From the NCBI GenBank assembly GCA_029570385.1, contig JAKPXD010000002.1, positions 1 to 46,990 of the forward strand: DNA of 46,990 bases, read 5' to 3'. The notes under the pieces were generated by a model, which saw nothing but the letters and a program-made list of their open reading frames with translations, had not been told where the DNA came from and did not search any database. The DNA comes from a bacterium. Lineage in GTDB: Bacteria; Patescibacteriota; Patescibacteriia; Patescibacteriales; Patescibacteriaceae. The stretch's first letter is position 1; each line of letters starts with the position of its first letter. The position numbers were made by a program, and so were the translations under genes. Positions 1-7,642 of this stretch are shown one piece after another.

Positions 1-533
1 CTCCAAGCCGCCAAGTTGATGGTTAAAAAATCAGGCCGATAATGACGATAATAGCTCACCGCCTGATCAATTAGTTGATGACTGGCAGCTAAAACCTGTT
101 CATTATAATCATTATTAAGCGGTGTGGCTATAACCCGATATTCAATTTCCGGATCTTGTCGTCCGCCAGCCAAGCACTCCACGACTAGTGGCAATTTTTC
201 AGTTTCAGTAAAATAGGCCTGCCGACGACCGGCCGACGACAACAATTCAGCTAAACCAGATTGGTCAGCTACTCCACCCAAGCCAGGAACCAAGCTGCTA
301 TCCTGACCGCTGCCAATCTGGCAATAAGCTTCTTTGGCTGAACCATTGCGTATCAACGGCGTTGCCAAAACTGCCAACGGATATTGTTGCAGGTAATCAC
401 TCAAGTTCGGCAATGCTAAATTAGTCAATAAATTACCTGGTCCCGGCGGAGCTACGCCCCAGCCGTCTAGCAAAACTAAGACTACTGAACTAGCTGCAGA
501 ATCATTATTTATTTTATCAGTTTGAACAGGCAT
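1..533 (-). CDS. Phosphoglycerate mutase-like (iPGM family) protein, N-terminal part only
   Basis: The gene starts with ATG at 533, six bases after the eno stop, and runs off the left edge of the window, so about 177 codons are visible. The N-terminus has the metal-binding LLDGWG motif of cofactor-independent phosphoglycerate mutase (3-PG to 2-PG, glycolysis), followed by a weak counterpart of the metal-ligand Ser region (NGSAKEAYCQIGSG, residues 63-76). At residues 109-113 TETEK appears, followed by a GGRQDPEIEYRV segment. In standard iPGM this part lies about 335 residues in, after the phosphotransferase domain. That central domain therefore seems to be missing. It is the last gene of a pgk-eno-PGM unit, which supports a glycolytic role. 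Alternatives are a phosphatase of the alkaline phosphatase superfamily or a degenerate enzyme; the C-terminal half cannot be seen. Confidence 0.75.
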   Translation of the reverse strand, partial: MPVQTDKINNDSAASSVVLVLLDGWGVAPPGPGNLLTNLALPNLSDYLQQYPLAVLATPLIRNGSAKEAYCQIGSGQDSSLVPGLGGVADQSGLAELLSSAGRRQAYFTETEKLPLVVECLAGGRQDPEIEYRVIATPLNNDYNEQVLAASHQLIDQAVSYYRHYRPDFLTINLAAW

Positions 534-539
534 AGCCGC

Positions 540-1808
540 CTAAAAATTGCCAGCTAATTGCAGCTCAATTTCCATTAAACGGTTATACTTAGCTAATCGC
601 TCGCCACGGGCAGTTGACCCGGTTTTAATATAATTAGCGCCGACAGCGACGGCTAAATCAGCAATAAAATCATCGGTTGTTTCACCGCTGCGATGAGATA
701 TCATAATCTTGTAATTATTCTGTTGAGCAACTTTAATACACTCTATGGTTTCAGTCACTGTTCCCACCTGATTAAGTTTGATTAAAATCGCATTAGCTGC
801 TTGACTGGCAATTCCTTGCCGCAATCTTGCAGTCTGAGTCACGAATAAGTCATCACCAATTAATAACATCCGGTCGCCCAATTCGGCTGTCAAATTTTGC
901 CAACCCGACCAATCATCCTCAGCCAAACCATCTTCAATAGAGATAATCGGATATTTTTCCGACCATTCTCGATATTTAGCCAGCAATTCCGCTGAAGTAA
1001 ACTGCCACTTATCTAATGAAAAAGTATAATAGCCAGTGGCTTCATCATATAATTCTGACGAACCAACATCTAAACCAAAACCAACTTGTTCTTTTGGCTG
1101 ATAACCAGCCCGCGACATCGCTTGAACAATCATTTCCATTACCTGCTCACTATATTCCATCTTGGGGGCATAACCACCCTCATTGCCAAGATTAGTGGCT
1201 AAACCAGCCTCTTGCAAAACCTTACCAAGAGCATGAAAAACTTCAGCGCCTAGACGAATTTTCTCGGCTACTGTGCTATTAATTAATGGCAAAATCATGA
1301 ATTCTTGAAAATCAACATTGGTATCCGCATGCTGGCCGCCATTAAAAATATTAAAACTTGGTGTTGGTAAACGATAATTATCGGTCGCGAAATCATAAAT
1401 ACTGGCTAGATAAGCATATAGTTCTTGACCGGTAGCCATGGCGCCGGCACGAGCGCAGGCCATTGATACCGCTAAAATAGCATTGGCTCCCAATTTTTCT
1501 TTATTAGCGGTGCCATCCAAATCAATCATTATCCGATCAATTTCCGGAAGATCAATGATTTCCTGACCAATTATTTTTGGCGCAATAACATCCTTAACAT
1601 TAGCCACCGCTTGTAAAACTCCTTTACCGCCATAACGATTTTTATCACCATCACGCAATTCATGGGCTTCATGAACACCTGTCGAGGCTCCTGACGGCAC
1701 ACTGGCCTTAGCGACTAAGCCATTATCCAGGGTTACTTTAGCTTCAACCGTGGGGTTGCCGCGCGAATCTAGAATTTCCCGAGCGGTCAATTGAACAATT
1801 TTAGCCAT
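540..1808 (-). CDS. eno: Enolase (phosphopyruvate hydratase)
   Basis: Interconverts 2-phosphoglycerate and phosphoenolpyruvate in the cytoplasm. The 422-residue length is normal for bacterial enolase. Visible family motifs are the N-terminal AREILDSRGNPTVE, the SGASTGVHEA loop, the metal ligands in the GLDVGSSE and SIEDGLAEDDW segments and in GDDLFVT, the catalytic lysine in LIKLNQVGTVTET, and the C-terminal SHRSGETTD loop. It starts at ATG 1808, 21 bases after the pgk stop, and the next gene (PGM-like) begins six bases after its TAG stop, so the three glycolytic genes are very likely co-transcribed. No Shine-Dalgarno is visible in the A/T-rich leader, as for most genes here. Confidence 0.98.
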   Translation of the reverse strand: MAKIVQLTAREILDSRGNPTVEAKVTLDNGLVAKASVPSGASTGVHEAHELRDGDKNRYGGKGVLQAVANVKDVIAPKIIGQEIIDLPEIDRIMIDLDGTANKEKLGANAILAVSMACARAGAMATGQELYAYLASIYDFATDNYRLPTPSFNIFNGGQHADTNVDFQEFMILPLINSTVAEKIRLGAEVFHALGKVLQEAGLATNLGNEGGYAPKMEYSEQVMEMIVQAMSRAGYQPKEQVGFGLDVGSSELYDEATGYYTFSLDKWQFTSAELLAKYREWSEKYPIISIEDGLAEDDWSGWQNLTAELGDRMLLIGDDLFVTQTARLRQGIASQAANAILIKLNQVGTVTETIECIKVAQQNNYKIMISHRSGETTDDFIADLAVAVGANYIKTGSTARGERLAKYNRLMEIELQLAGNF

Positions 1809-1829
1809 ACAGTTTTTCTATAATAAAAA

Positions 1830-3011
1830 TTAAATAATGTTTTTTAAACCCGGCATCGGCTCACCGCCTAAAAATGCCAACATCGCCCCGCCGGCCGTTG
1901 ATACCCAGTCAATATAACCAGCCATCTGAGTCATTTGTAGCGCCGCCACAGTTTCACCGCCACCAACTAATCCAAAAGCAGCGCCGCGCGACTGCCAAGC
2001 AATTTCTCTAGCTATAAACAAAGTGCCATTTTTATAATGCTCATTTTCAAACTGGCCAAGCGGTCCATTCCAAACAATAGTTTTACCCGTCTTAATCTGC
2101 CGACTAAATTCTTGTATAGTCGCCGGACCGATATCTAAAATTCTGTCCTGATCGCCAACTTGATTGATTAATCGCAAAACTGGCTGACTAGACGAATCGG
2201 CCACAATAACATCAATTGGTAAAACTAATTTTTTGCCTAGTTCTTTTATTAAACGCCGCGCTAAATCAATGCTTTCCTTGTCAACTAAAGATTGGCCGAC
2301 CTGATAACCTTGAGCCGCTAAAAAATTATTAGCTAAACCACCGCCAAGTAAAACCTTGGAAGCCTTACGGCCTAAGCGACGGATTAAGTGAACTTTACTG
2401 CCAACCTTGGCGCCGCCCAAAACGACAATCAATGGCTGTTTTGGATTGAGCGCTTTAGATAAATTAACAACTTCTTGTTCCAACAAAATCCCAGCAAAGC
2501 TTGGTAAGAAATCCTTAATGGCAGCCACTGAGGCCTGTTGGCGATGACTAACTGCAAAGGCATCATTGACATAAAAATCAGCTAAGCTAGCCAACTCTTT
2601 GGCAAAGTCACGATTATTTTCTAACTCGCCGGGCCAAAAACGTAAATTATCTAAAACAATAACATTCTCAGTAGCTCGGCTAATTTTCTGCCGCAAAACT
2701 GCCAAATTTTGCCCAGGCAAAAATTTAACTGGCCGATCTAAAAGCTGAGCTAATCTAGCAGCAATCGGCTTAATAGTTAGCGCCGTCTTAGCGCCAACTA
2801 TCAGCTTGCCTTTAACTAGCGGCTCGCCTAAATGGCTAGCGATGATTATTTTAGCTCCATGGTCTAATAATGCCTTAATTGATGGTAATGCTGCCCTAAT
2901 CTTATAATCTTCAACGATCTCCTGACCGTTGAGCGGAACATTTAAATCGAGACGCAAAAAAACTTGGCGGCCCGATAAATTTGGCATGGCGGAAATAGTG
3001 CGACTGAACAT
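1830..3011 (-). CDS. pgk: Phosphoglycerate kinase
   Basis: Transfers phosphate from 1,3-bisphosphoglycerate to ADP in lower glycolysis. The 393-residue protein has the standard two-domain layout: FLRLDLNVPL near residue 20 (substrate binding), the SHLGEP loop, the FVNDAFAVSHR segment with the conserved His/Arg, VVLGGAKVGSK at the hinge, and the C-terminal nucleotide-binding VGGGETVAAL and STAGGAMLAFL motifs. It lies four bases after the HtrA-like gene and just before eno, so it is an internal gene of the minus-strand operon. Nothing is missing in its length or motifs. Confidence 0.98.
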   Translation of the reverse strand: MFSRTISAMPNLSGRQVFLRLDLNVPLNGQEIVEDYKIRAALPSIKALLDHGAKIIIASHLGEPLVKGKLIVGAKTALTIKPIAARLAQLLDRPVKFLPGQNLAVLRQKISRATENVIVLDNLRFWPGELENNRDFAKELASLADFYVNDAFAVSHRQQASVAAIKDFLPSFAGILLEQEVVNLSKALNPKQPLIVVLGGAKVGSKVHLIRRLGRKASKVLLGGGLANNFLAAQGYQVGQSLVDKESIDLARRLIKELGKKLVLPIDVIVADSSSQPVLRLINQVGDQDRILDIGPATIQEFSRQIKTGKTIVWNGPLGQFENEHYKNGTLFIAREIAWQSRGAAFGLVGGGETVAALQMTQMAGYIDWVSTAGGAMLAFLGGEPMPGLKNII

Positions 3012-3015
3012 ATTT

Positions 3016-4101
3016 TTAAAATTGACAATTTAATTGACGATTTTGACCGGCGCGCTGAACAATTAAGCTCGCCCGATTGCCAGTCTTGTAGCCTTGTAAA
3101 ATTTCATTGATAGCGATCTGACCATCAAGATTAATCTCGTCAATACTTAAAATTATATCACCAGCCTTAAGACCAGCCTTATCCGCTGAGCTGCCAGCAG
3201 TCACCTGATTGACCAACAGGCCGCTCCTTTCAGTGGAAGAACGATTCAAATCAAAATACTCAATTCCTAAAACAACCCGCTTGAAATTACCCATGGACAA
3301 TAAACTATTAAGTCCAGATTTAATATAATTGGCTGGAATAATCTTTCCTTGACTATCAACTAAACCAAACAGATCGCCTTGACCGTTAAAAATAGCTGAG
3401 CTAGGCCAAACGCTAGAGAATGTCCAGCGATACCACAAAATATCGCTGCTAATAATATTATTATTTTGATCAGTTGTTACTCGCTCTAACCACACAGCTT
3501 TAAGACCGCCCAAATTATCTAAATTATACATTAATTGCCCTGGCCGACTCCAACCGACTTCACCTAATTTAACGGGTGATAAATTAGCTGCCCCAGCTAA
3601 ATGATAGAAAAATAAACCGGTCAATGGATCGCTAGTTTTTTGATCAATTTTATAAACCTTGCGGTTACCGGCGACCACTGCTAAATCTGACCAGTTATCC
3701 AAATCAGCCGAACTAACCACCCAGCCATCGCTAGTTGCCACCCAACCGCCAGCTAGCGGTTGATTGAGATTATACAGATTATCCTGTTTGATCGGCGCCG
3801 AGGTGATGCGATCCGCTTGACGGAAAACTTTAACCAAGCTTAATGATAAACTCGGTTGCAAACTAGCTGCTTCATTATACTCAATAGCCGCTGGCCGCTT
3901 AGTTGTTGAGCTTTGATTAATCGCCATTGGCCAACCGATAGCGTTTTGCCCCGATAACGTTGCTGAAGTCAATAAATTGGCTTGCTCAATAGCAAAAAAA
4001 TACTTAACCATCACCAGAGCTAAAATTAAATTAACAACAATGGCCAAAATCCACCAAATTAAGCTAAGAGAAATCTTTTTGCGAATCAAAGTCGAACTCA
4101 T
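3016..4101 (-). CDS. HtrA-like membrane protein with PDZ domain, catalytic triad lost
   Basis: One membrane helix (about residues 14-37) is followed by a trypsin-like HtrA domain (about 100-265) and a C-terminal PDZ domain (about 278-355; AGSSADKAGLKAGDIILSI). The fold is recognisable from GGWVATSDGWVVSS, TSDPLTGLFFYHL and VKLGEVGWSRPGQL, which match the HtrA blocks around the catalytic residues. All three catalytic sites are altered: the TNxHV histidine block reads SSADL (131-134), the aspartate in the DxxTDLAVLKI-type block is G162, and the GNSGGP serine block reads NGQGDLFG (239-246). It is therefore probably an inactive protease homologue anchored in the membrane, perhaps a PDZ-based binding protein. 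It sits 14 bases upstream of pgk in the same operon. The triad reading rests on visual alignment. Confidence 0.8.
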   Translation of the reverse strand: MSSTLIRKKISLSLIWWILAIVVNLILALVMVKYFFAIEQANLLTSATLSGQNAIGWPMAINQSSTTKRPAAIEYNEAASLQPSLSLSLVKVFRQADRITSAPIKQDNLYNLNQPLAGGWVATSDGWVVSSADLDNWSDLAVVAGNRKVYKIDQKTSDPLTGLFFYHLAGAANLSPVKLGEVGWSRPGQLMYNLDNLGGLKAVWLERVTTDQNNNIISSDILWYRWTFSSVWPSSAIFNGQGDLFGLVDSQGKIIPANYIKSGLNSLLSMGNFKRVVLGIEYFDLNRSSTERSGLLVNQVTAGSSADKAGLKAGDIILSIDEINLDGQIAINEILQGYKTGNRASLIVQRAGQNRQLNCQF

Positions 4102-4117
4102 AAAAATATATATTAAA

Positions 4118-4873
4118 TTAAAACCATTTAGCGGTTAGTAAAACCACCGCTAACAATATTATTAAAATTAAAAACTGATAGCGCAAACGGCGAGCAGTAT
4201 TAGTTTTTAACAAACTTCCGCGACCAATCTGGCTGACAACATAATAAGCGATTAGTAACAAATAAGCCAAGACTAAGTGGGAGCTAGGTAAAAAGTAAAC
4301 TGCCAAAAATATCTGGCCACCAATCAGCCACTGCGTTAAAACCACTGGCCAATGAGTTGATAACGGCAAAGCTAATGTTTGATAGTCTAACCATAAAATT
4401 AGACCGGACAAAATCAGCCACCATAACCATGACCACCAAATCGGCCAAGCTAAAAAGGCTTGCCAACCATAAAGAGTGGCGGCAGCCAACCAAATAGTTA
4501 ACAAATTAATAGCATTAACCAGACGCCGCCAAGCTGCCGGTGGCTTTTGTTCCAACCAGGCTGTCCAACCGCGACGCCAATAAGCTAACTGAATGGCTGC
4601 GGTGGTTAAAATTAATAATTGCCGAATAAATGAACTATTGACAATGGTTAAAAAACCGCACCAAGCCAACAAATTAAGAGTCGGAATTAACCAAACCATT
4701 AATTTATATTTTGGGGAACGGTTACTTAAAGAAAACCAGACAATGGCTAAAAATAAAATTAACCATAGCGCTATGATCCAATATAGATATTGAACCCGCC
4801 AATTAATAATCTCAAGACCGATAAAAACGGCTAAACCGCTGAGAATAATTTTTTTGTTGACTGGCGTTATCAT
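4118..4873 (-). CDS. Tryptophan-rich polytopic membrane protein, unknown
   Basis: A 251-residue protein that is hydrophobic along nearly its whole length. I count about seven or eight membrane helices separated by short basic loops (RRGWTAWLEQKPPAAWRR near residues 100-117 is the longest). Trp is strikingly frequent, for example in the stretch WPIWWSWLWW. I recognise no enzyme motif and cannot assign a family. It lies between the slipin gene (9 bases upstream) and the HtrA-like gene (16 bases downstream), so its products may work together at the membrane, but that is only an inference from order. Two ORFs that overlap it on either strand are shadows. Confidence 0.7.
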   Translation of the reverse strand: MITPVNKKIILSGLAVFIGLEIINWRVQYLYWIIALWLILFLAIVWFSLSNRSPKYKLMVWLIPTLNLLAWCGFLTIVNSSFIRQLLILTTAAIQLAYWRRGWTAWLEQKPPAAWRRLVNAINLLTIWLAAATLYGWQAFLAWPIWWSWLWWLILSGLILWLDYQTLALPLSTHWPVVLTQWLIGGQIFLAVYFLPSSHLVLAYLLLIAYYVVSQIGRGSLLKTNTARRLRYQFLILIILLAVVLLTAKWF

Positions 4874-4882
4874 CTTTATTTT

Positions 4883-5617
4883 TTATTTAAAACCATCCAG
4901 CGCCCGCAAAGCTTCAACCGGAACAGCAAAAACTATGGTATTAGATTGATCGGAAGAAATATCGTTAATAGATTGCAGTGTTCTTAAATGCAGCGCCCCA
5001 GGAATCGCCGACAAGATCTGTGCTGCCTTGGCGACATTTTCTGCTGCCGCCATTTCGCCTTCGGAATTAATAATCACTGCACGCTTTTCTCTTTCCGCCT
5101 CTGCTTGTTTAGCAATAGTTCTTTCCATCGTTGGTGGCAAACTGACATCTTTAAGCTCAACATTATTAACTTTCAATCCCCAAGCATCAGTCTCTACATC
5201 AACAATTTCCCTAATTCGATCGGCAATCTTCTCTCGGTTGGTTAATAATTCGTCTAAAGTAACTTCGCCAACAATATTACGCATTGTTGTTTGAGCATAC
5301 TGCGAAATGGCATAATAAAAATTCTCCACTTCAATCACTGCCTTGGCGGCATCAAAAACCTTATAGTACAAAACGGCATTAACTGTAACTGACACATTGT
5401 CTTTGGTAATGGCTCGTTGATCAGGCACGTCAACAGCCTTAACCCGCATATCCACTTTTTGAAAACTCTGAAAAACCGGAATAACCAAACGCCAGCCTGG
5501 CTCCATAATCTGGCTAAAGCGACCCATAGTAAAAAGCACGCCGCGCTGATACTGATTAATCTGACGCAAACTGGCTAAAAGCAAAGCCACAATAATAACC
5601 AAGAAAATAATCCACAT
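4883..5617 (-). CDS. SPFH/band 7 (stomatin-like, slipin) membrane protein
   Basis: An N-terminal membrane helix (MWIIFLVIIVALLLA) is followed by the SPFH domain: INQYQRGVLFTMGRF, the PGWRLVIPVFQSFQKVDMR block, VDVPDQRAITKDNVSVTVNA, and the typical TLDELLTNREKIADRI and DAWGLKVNNVELKDVSLP segments, then a coiled-coil Ala/Glu-rich part and a short tail. Slipins form oligomers in the inner membrane and often partner with NfeD or membrane proteases; here the nearby HtrA-like pseudoprotease may be a functional partner. I chose ATG 5617 because it gives the usual slipin N-terminus and avoids overlap with pilT. A GTG at 5668 would add 17 residues and overlap pilT by 32 bases. Confidence 0.92.
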   Translation of the reverse strand: MWIIFLVIIVALLLASLRQINQYQRGVLFTMGRFSQIMEPGWRLVIPVFQSFQKVDMRVKAVDVPDQRAITKDNVSVTVNAVLYYKVFDAAKAVIEVENFYYAISQYAQTTMRNIVGEVTLDELLTNREKIADRIREIVDVETDAWGLKVNNVELKDVSLPPTMERTIAKQAEAEREKRAVIINSEGEMAAAENVAKAAQILSAIPGALHLRTLQSINDISSDQSNTIVFAVPVEALRALDGFK

Positions 5618-5636
5618 AAATATTGTCTTAATTAAA

Positions 5637-6680
5637 TTAACGCCAATAAGAAGCCCCCGAATCGCCACGCTGATAAGCTCTGGCCACTTCTGGCGATATC
5701 TGTTTAGTCATTAATAATTGTTCAACTGCCCGATTAAAAGAAATCATGCCTTCACGTGACGAAGTTTGAATAATTGAGGGGATCTGCTCTAATTTCTGAC
5801 TGCGTAAAAGATTGGCAATGGCCGGAGTATTAAACATAATTTCCCGGACAGCCACTCGCCCCCCAGCCGTAGCTGGCAATAAACGTTGAGAAATAACCGC
5901 CCTCAAGCATAATGATAATTTGGTGGCAATTTGGCCTTGTTGATAAGCTGGAAAGGAACTAACAATTCTGGATAACGCCTCGACCGCCGTGCTGGTATGC
6001 AAAGTAGAAAAAACTAAGTGGCCGGTTTCCGCCGCAGTCAGCGCCGCCTCCATTGTTTCGTTATCACGCATCTCGCCGACCATGATGACATTAGGATCTT
6101 GCCGCAAAACATATTTAAGAGCAACCGCAAAATCATTAGTATCAATACCGATTTCCCGTTGTTCTATCAAACAGCGCTCATTTTTAAAAATATATTCAAT
6201 CGGTTCCTCAATAGTCACAATTTTCCCCTGCCGCTCACGATTAACAATGCCCAACAGGCTGGCAAGGGTCGTTGACTTGCCAGAACCGCACGCGCCAACT
6301 ACTAAAACTAAACCATCATTCAAAAAAGCTAATCGTTGTAAATTCTTATCTAAACCAATATCTTCTGGATTAGGAATATCACTAGAGATTAAACGAGCGG
6401 TTAAACCAATAACCCCTCGTTGATAATGAAGATTAATTCTAAAGTGGCCACCAGCGATTGCCTGCGATATGTCCAGTTCTTTATTGTCTTCTAACTTTTC
6501 AATCAACCGTTCATCTAGAAATCCCTTAACTGCCTTGGCGAGTTGATCAGCGTCAATTATCTCATCGCTAATTTTAATTAATTGTCCGTCAATTCGTAAA
6601 TATGGACAACTGCCGCCAACCAAATGGACATCAGAGGCTCGACGGGCAATTGCCTGCTCAAAATAAATTTTTAAATCCAT
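5637..6680 (-). CDS. pilT: PilT-type twitching/retraction ATPase
   Basis: Hexameric ATPase of the type IV pilus retraction family, cytoplasmic. After the N-terminal PAS-like part (ARRASDVHLVGGSCPYLRIDG) come Walker A (GACGSGKSTTLASLL), the Asp box and Glu (EEPIEYIF, QREIG), Walker B with the PilT signature VIMVGEMRDNETMEAALTAAETGH, and the His box FSTLHTSTAVEALSRI. About 347 residues is the normal PilT length. I chose ATG 6680 (MDLKIYFEQAIARRASD). The upstream TTG would place the start inside a TATAAT promoter element. PilT is usual in CPR cells and suggests a retractable pilus; no other pilus gene is in the window. It leads the operon down to eno. Confidence 0.93.
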   Translation of the reverse strand: MDLKIYFEQAIARRASDVHLVGGSCPYLRIDGQLIKISDEIIDADQLAKAVKGFLDERLIEKLEDNKELDISQAIAGGHFRINLHYQRGVIGLTARLISSDIPNPEDIGLDKNLQRLAFLNDGLVLVVGACGSGKSTTLASLLGIVNRERQGKIVTIEEPIEYIFKNERCLIEQREIGIDTNDFAVALKYVLRQDPNVIMVGEMRDNETMEAALTAAETGHLVFSTLHTSTAVEALSRIVSSFPAYQQGQIATKLSLCLRAVISQRLLPATAGGRVAVREIMFNTPAIANLLRSQKLEQIPSIIQTSSREGMISFNRAVEQLLMTKQISPEVARAYQRGDSGASYWR

Positions 6681-6698
6681 AATAGTAACTTTGGGCTT

Positions 6699-6704
6699 AT
6701 TATA
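6699..6704 (-). promoter_or_regulatory. Extended -10 promoter of pilT
   Basis: On the minus strand TGC precedes a perfect TATAAT, forming an extended -10 element 18 bases upstream of the chosen pilT ATG. No good -35 is seen at 17 bases, but an extended -10 can work without one. It lies between queH and pilT and gives a very short leader. Confidence 0.55.
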
Positions 6705-6724
6705 GCACGGCAAGACAGAAAAGA

Positions 6725-7270
6725 CTACTGACGGCTAAAACGACAGCCGCAATATTTTTGCCGATATAATCCATACTGTTTGGATAACTTAATTGACTGC
6801 CGATAGCCGTCGGCTTGCTGAAAATCGGTTGGTAAATAATTAGCTCTAGTCACCCCGGCGGCGATTAAACCAATTTTATTGATTGCCTCCCGATCTTTAT
6901 AGGGGCTGACCGTAAGACTAGTAGCAAAATAAGCGCAGCTCTCTTGATCGGCTAACTGAGCCGTCCGGCGTAATCGCCATTCGTAGCATAACTGACAACG
7001 ACGACCGCGCTCGGGTTCAATAGCTAACGGTTTAGCCATTGTTTGCCAATCTTCAAAATCAGTATCATCAACAATCAGAGATAATCCGTAAATCTGTGCC
7101 AATTTCTGAGCTGCTGCTAGCCTTTCTTGCCATTCGGCTATCGGCTCAATATTGGGATTATAAAAAAGCAACACTACCTGATAATCTTCCATTAATCTAT
7201 TGGCGGCTACTGTGGCGCACGGTCCACAGCAAATATGCAACAATAATTTTGGTTTATGTTTTTTAGTCAT
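6725..7270 (-). CDS. queH: Epoxyqueuosine reductase QueH
   Basis: QueH (DUF208) reduces epoxyqueuosine in tRNA to queuosine, the last step of Q synthesis, using an Fe-S cluster. The 181-residue protein has the family cysteines: HICCGPC near residue 14, RRCQLCYEWRL near 90, and a C-terminal YCGCRFSRQ. The conserved FYNPNI and FATSLTVSPYKD segments are also present. It replaces the unrelated QueG. The window also carries queA (24141-25202), the preceding step, so the cell appears to make Q from a late precursor. It lies 4 bases downstream of the DUF167 gene. Confidence 0.95.
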   Translation of the reverse strand: MTKKHKPKLLLHICCGPCATVAANRLMEDYQVVLLFYNPNIEPIAEWQERLAAAQKLAQIYGLSLIVDDTDFEDWQTMAKPLAIEPERGRRCQLCYEWRLRRTAQLADQESCAYFATSLTVSPYKDREAINKIGLIAAGVTRANYLPTDFQQADGYRQSIKLSKQYGLYRQKYCGCRFSRQ

Positions 7271-7273
7271 AAT

Positions 7274-7564
7274 TTAATTAATGGCAACAATAGTTTTAAA
7301 ACCGCTGGTCCGGCCATGGCTAATCGCCAAACGGCTAACCGGACAATTTAACTCTTTGGAAAGCCAGACTAGCAAAGCCTGATTAGCGCGATTATCCACC
7401 GCCGGCTCATTTAAGCCTATTTTCCAACGACCATCCGCTAATTGGCCCCGCCAACCGCAGTGGGGACAATTAGCCGTCACTTTGACCATTAATTGCCATT
7501 TCTGCCGATTGGCAATCATGGAACGCCAAGCAACTAAATCCTGGGCTGTCGGCTGGTTAACCAT
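7274..7564 (-). CDS. DUF167 (YggU-like) protein with inserted CxxC
   Basis: A 96-residue protein whose second half follows the DUF167/UPF0235 pattern: LMVKVTANC, then DGRWKIGLNEPAVDNRANQALLVWLSKEL (start and end of the family's core helix) and ISHGRTSGFKTIVAI. The function of DUF167 proteins is not settled. Unusual here is CPHCGW between the first strand and the DGRWKIGL strand, a zinc-knuckle-like CxxC pair, and an N-terminal extension of about 25 residues. It heads the minus-strand operon and diverges from the secreted protein gene at 7643. Confidence 0.8.
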   Translation of the reverse strand: MVNQPTAQDLVAWRSMIANRQKWQLMVKVTANCPHCGWRGQLADGRWKIGLNEPAVDNRANQALLVWLSKELNCPVSRLAISHGRTSGFKTIVAIN

Positions 7565-7584
7565 AAATTATTATTAAAAATAAA

Positions 7585-7629
7585 TTCACCTTTAGCTAAA
7601 AATCGGCTATAATTATGTTATTAACATAA
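7585..7629 (+). promoter_or_regulatory. Promoter with palindromic operator candidate
   Basis: A -35-like TTCACC (7585-7590) is 17 bases from a perfect TATAAT (7608-7613). The expected start point, about 7620, is the centre of a perfect inverted repeat TTATGTTA-T-TAACATAA (7613-7629), which also touches the divergent DUF167 leader. This is a good position for a repressor site acting on the plus-strand gene at 7643. Regulator unknown. Confidence 0.55.
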
Positions 7630-7642
7630 CATCTTTTGACTT

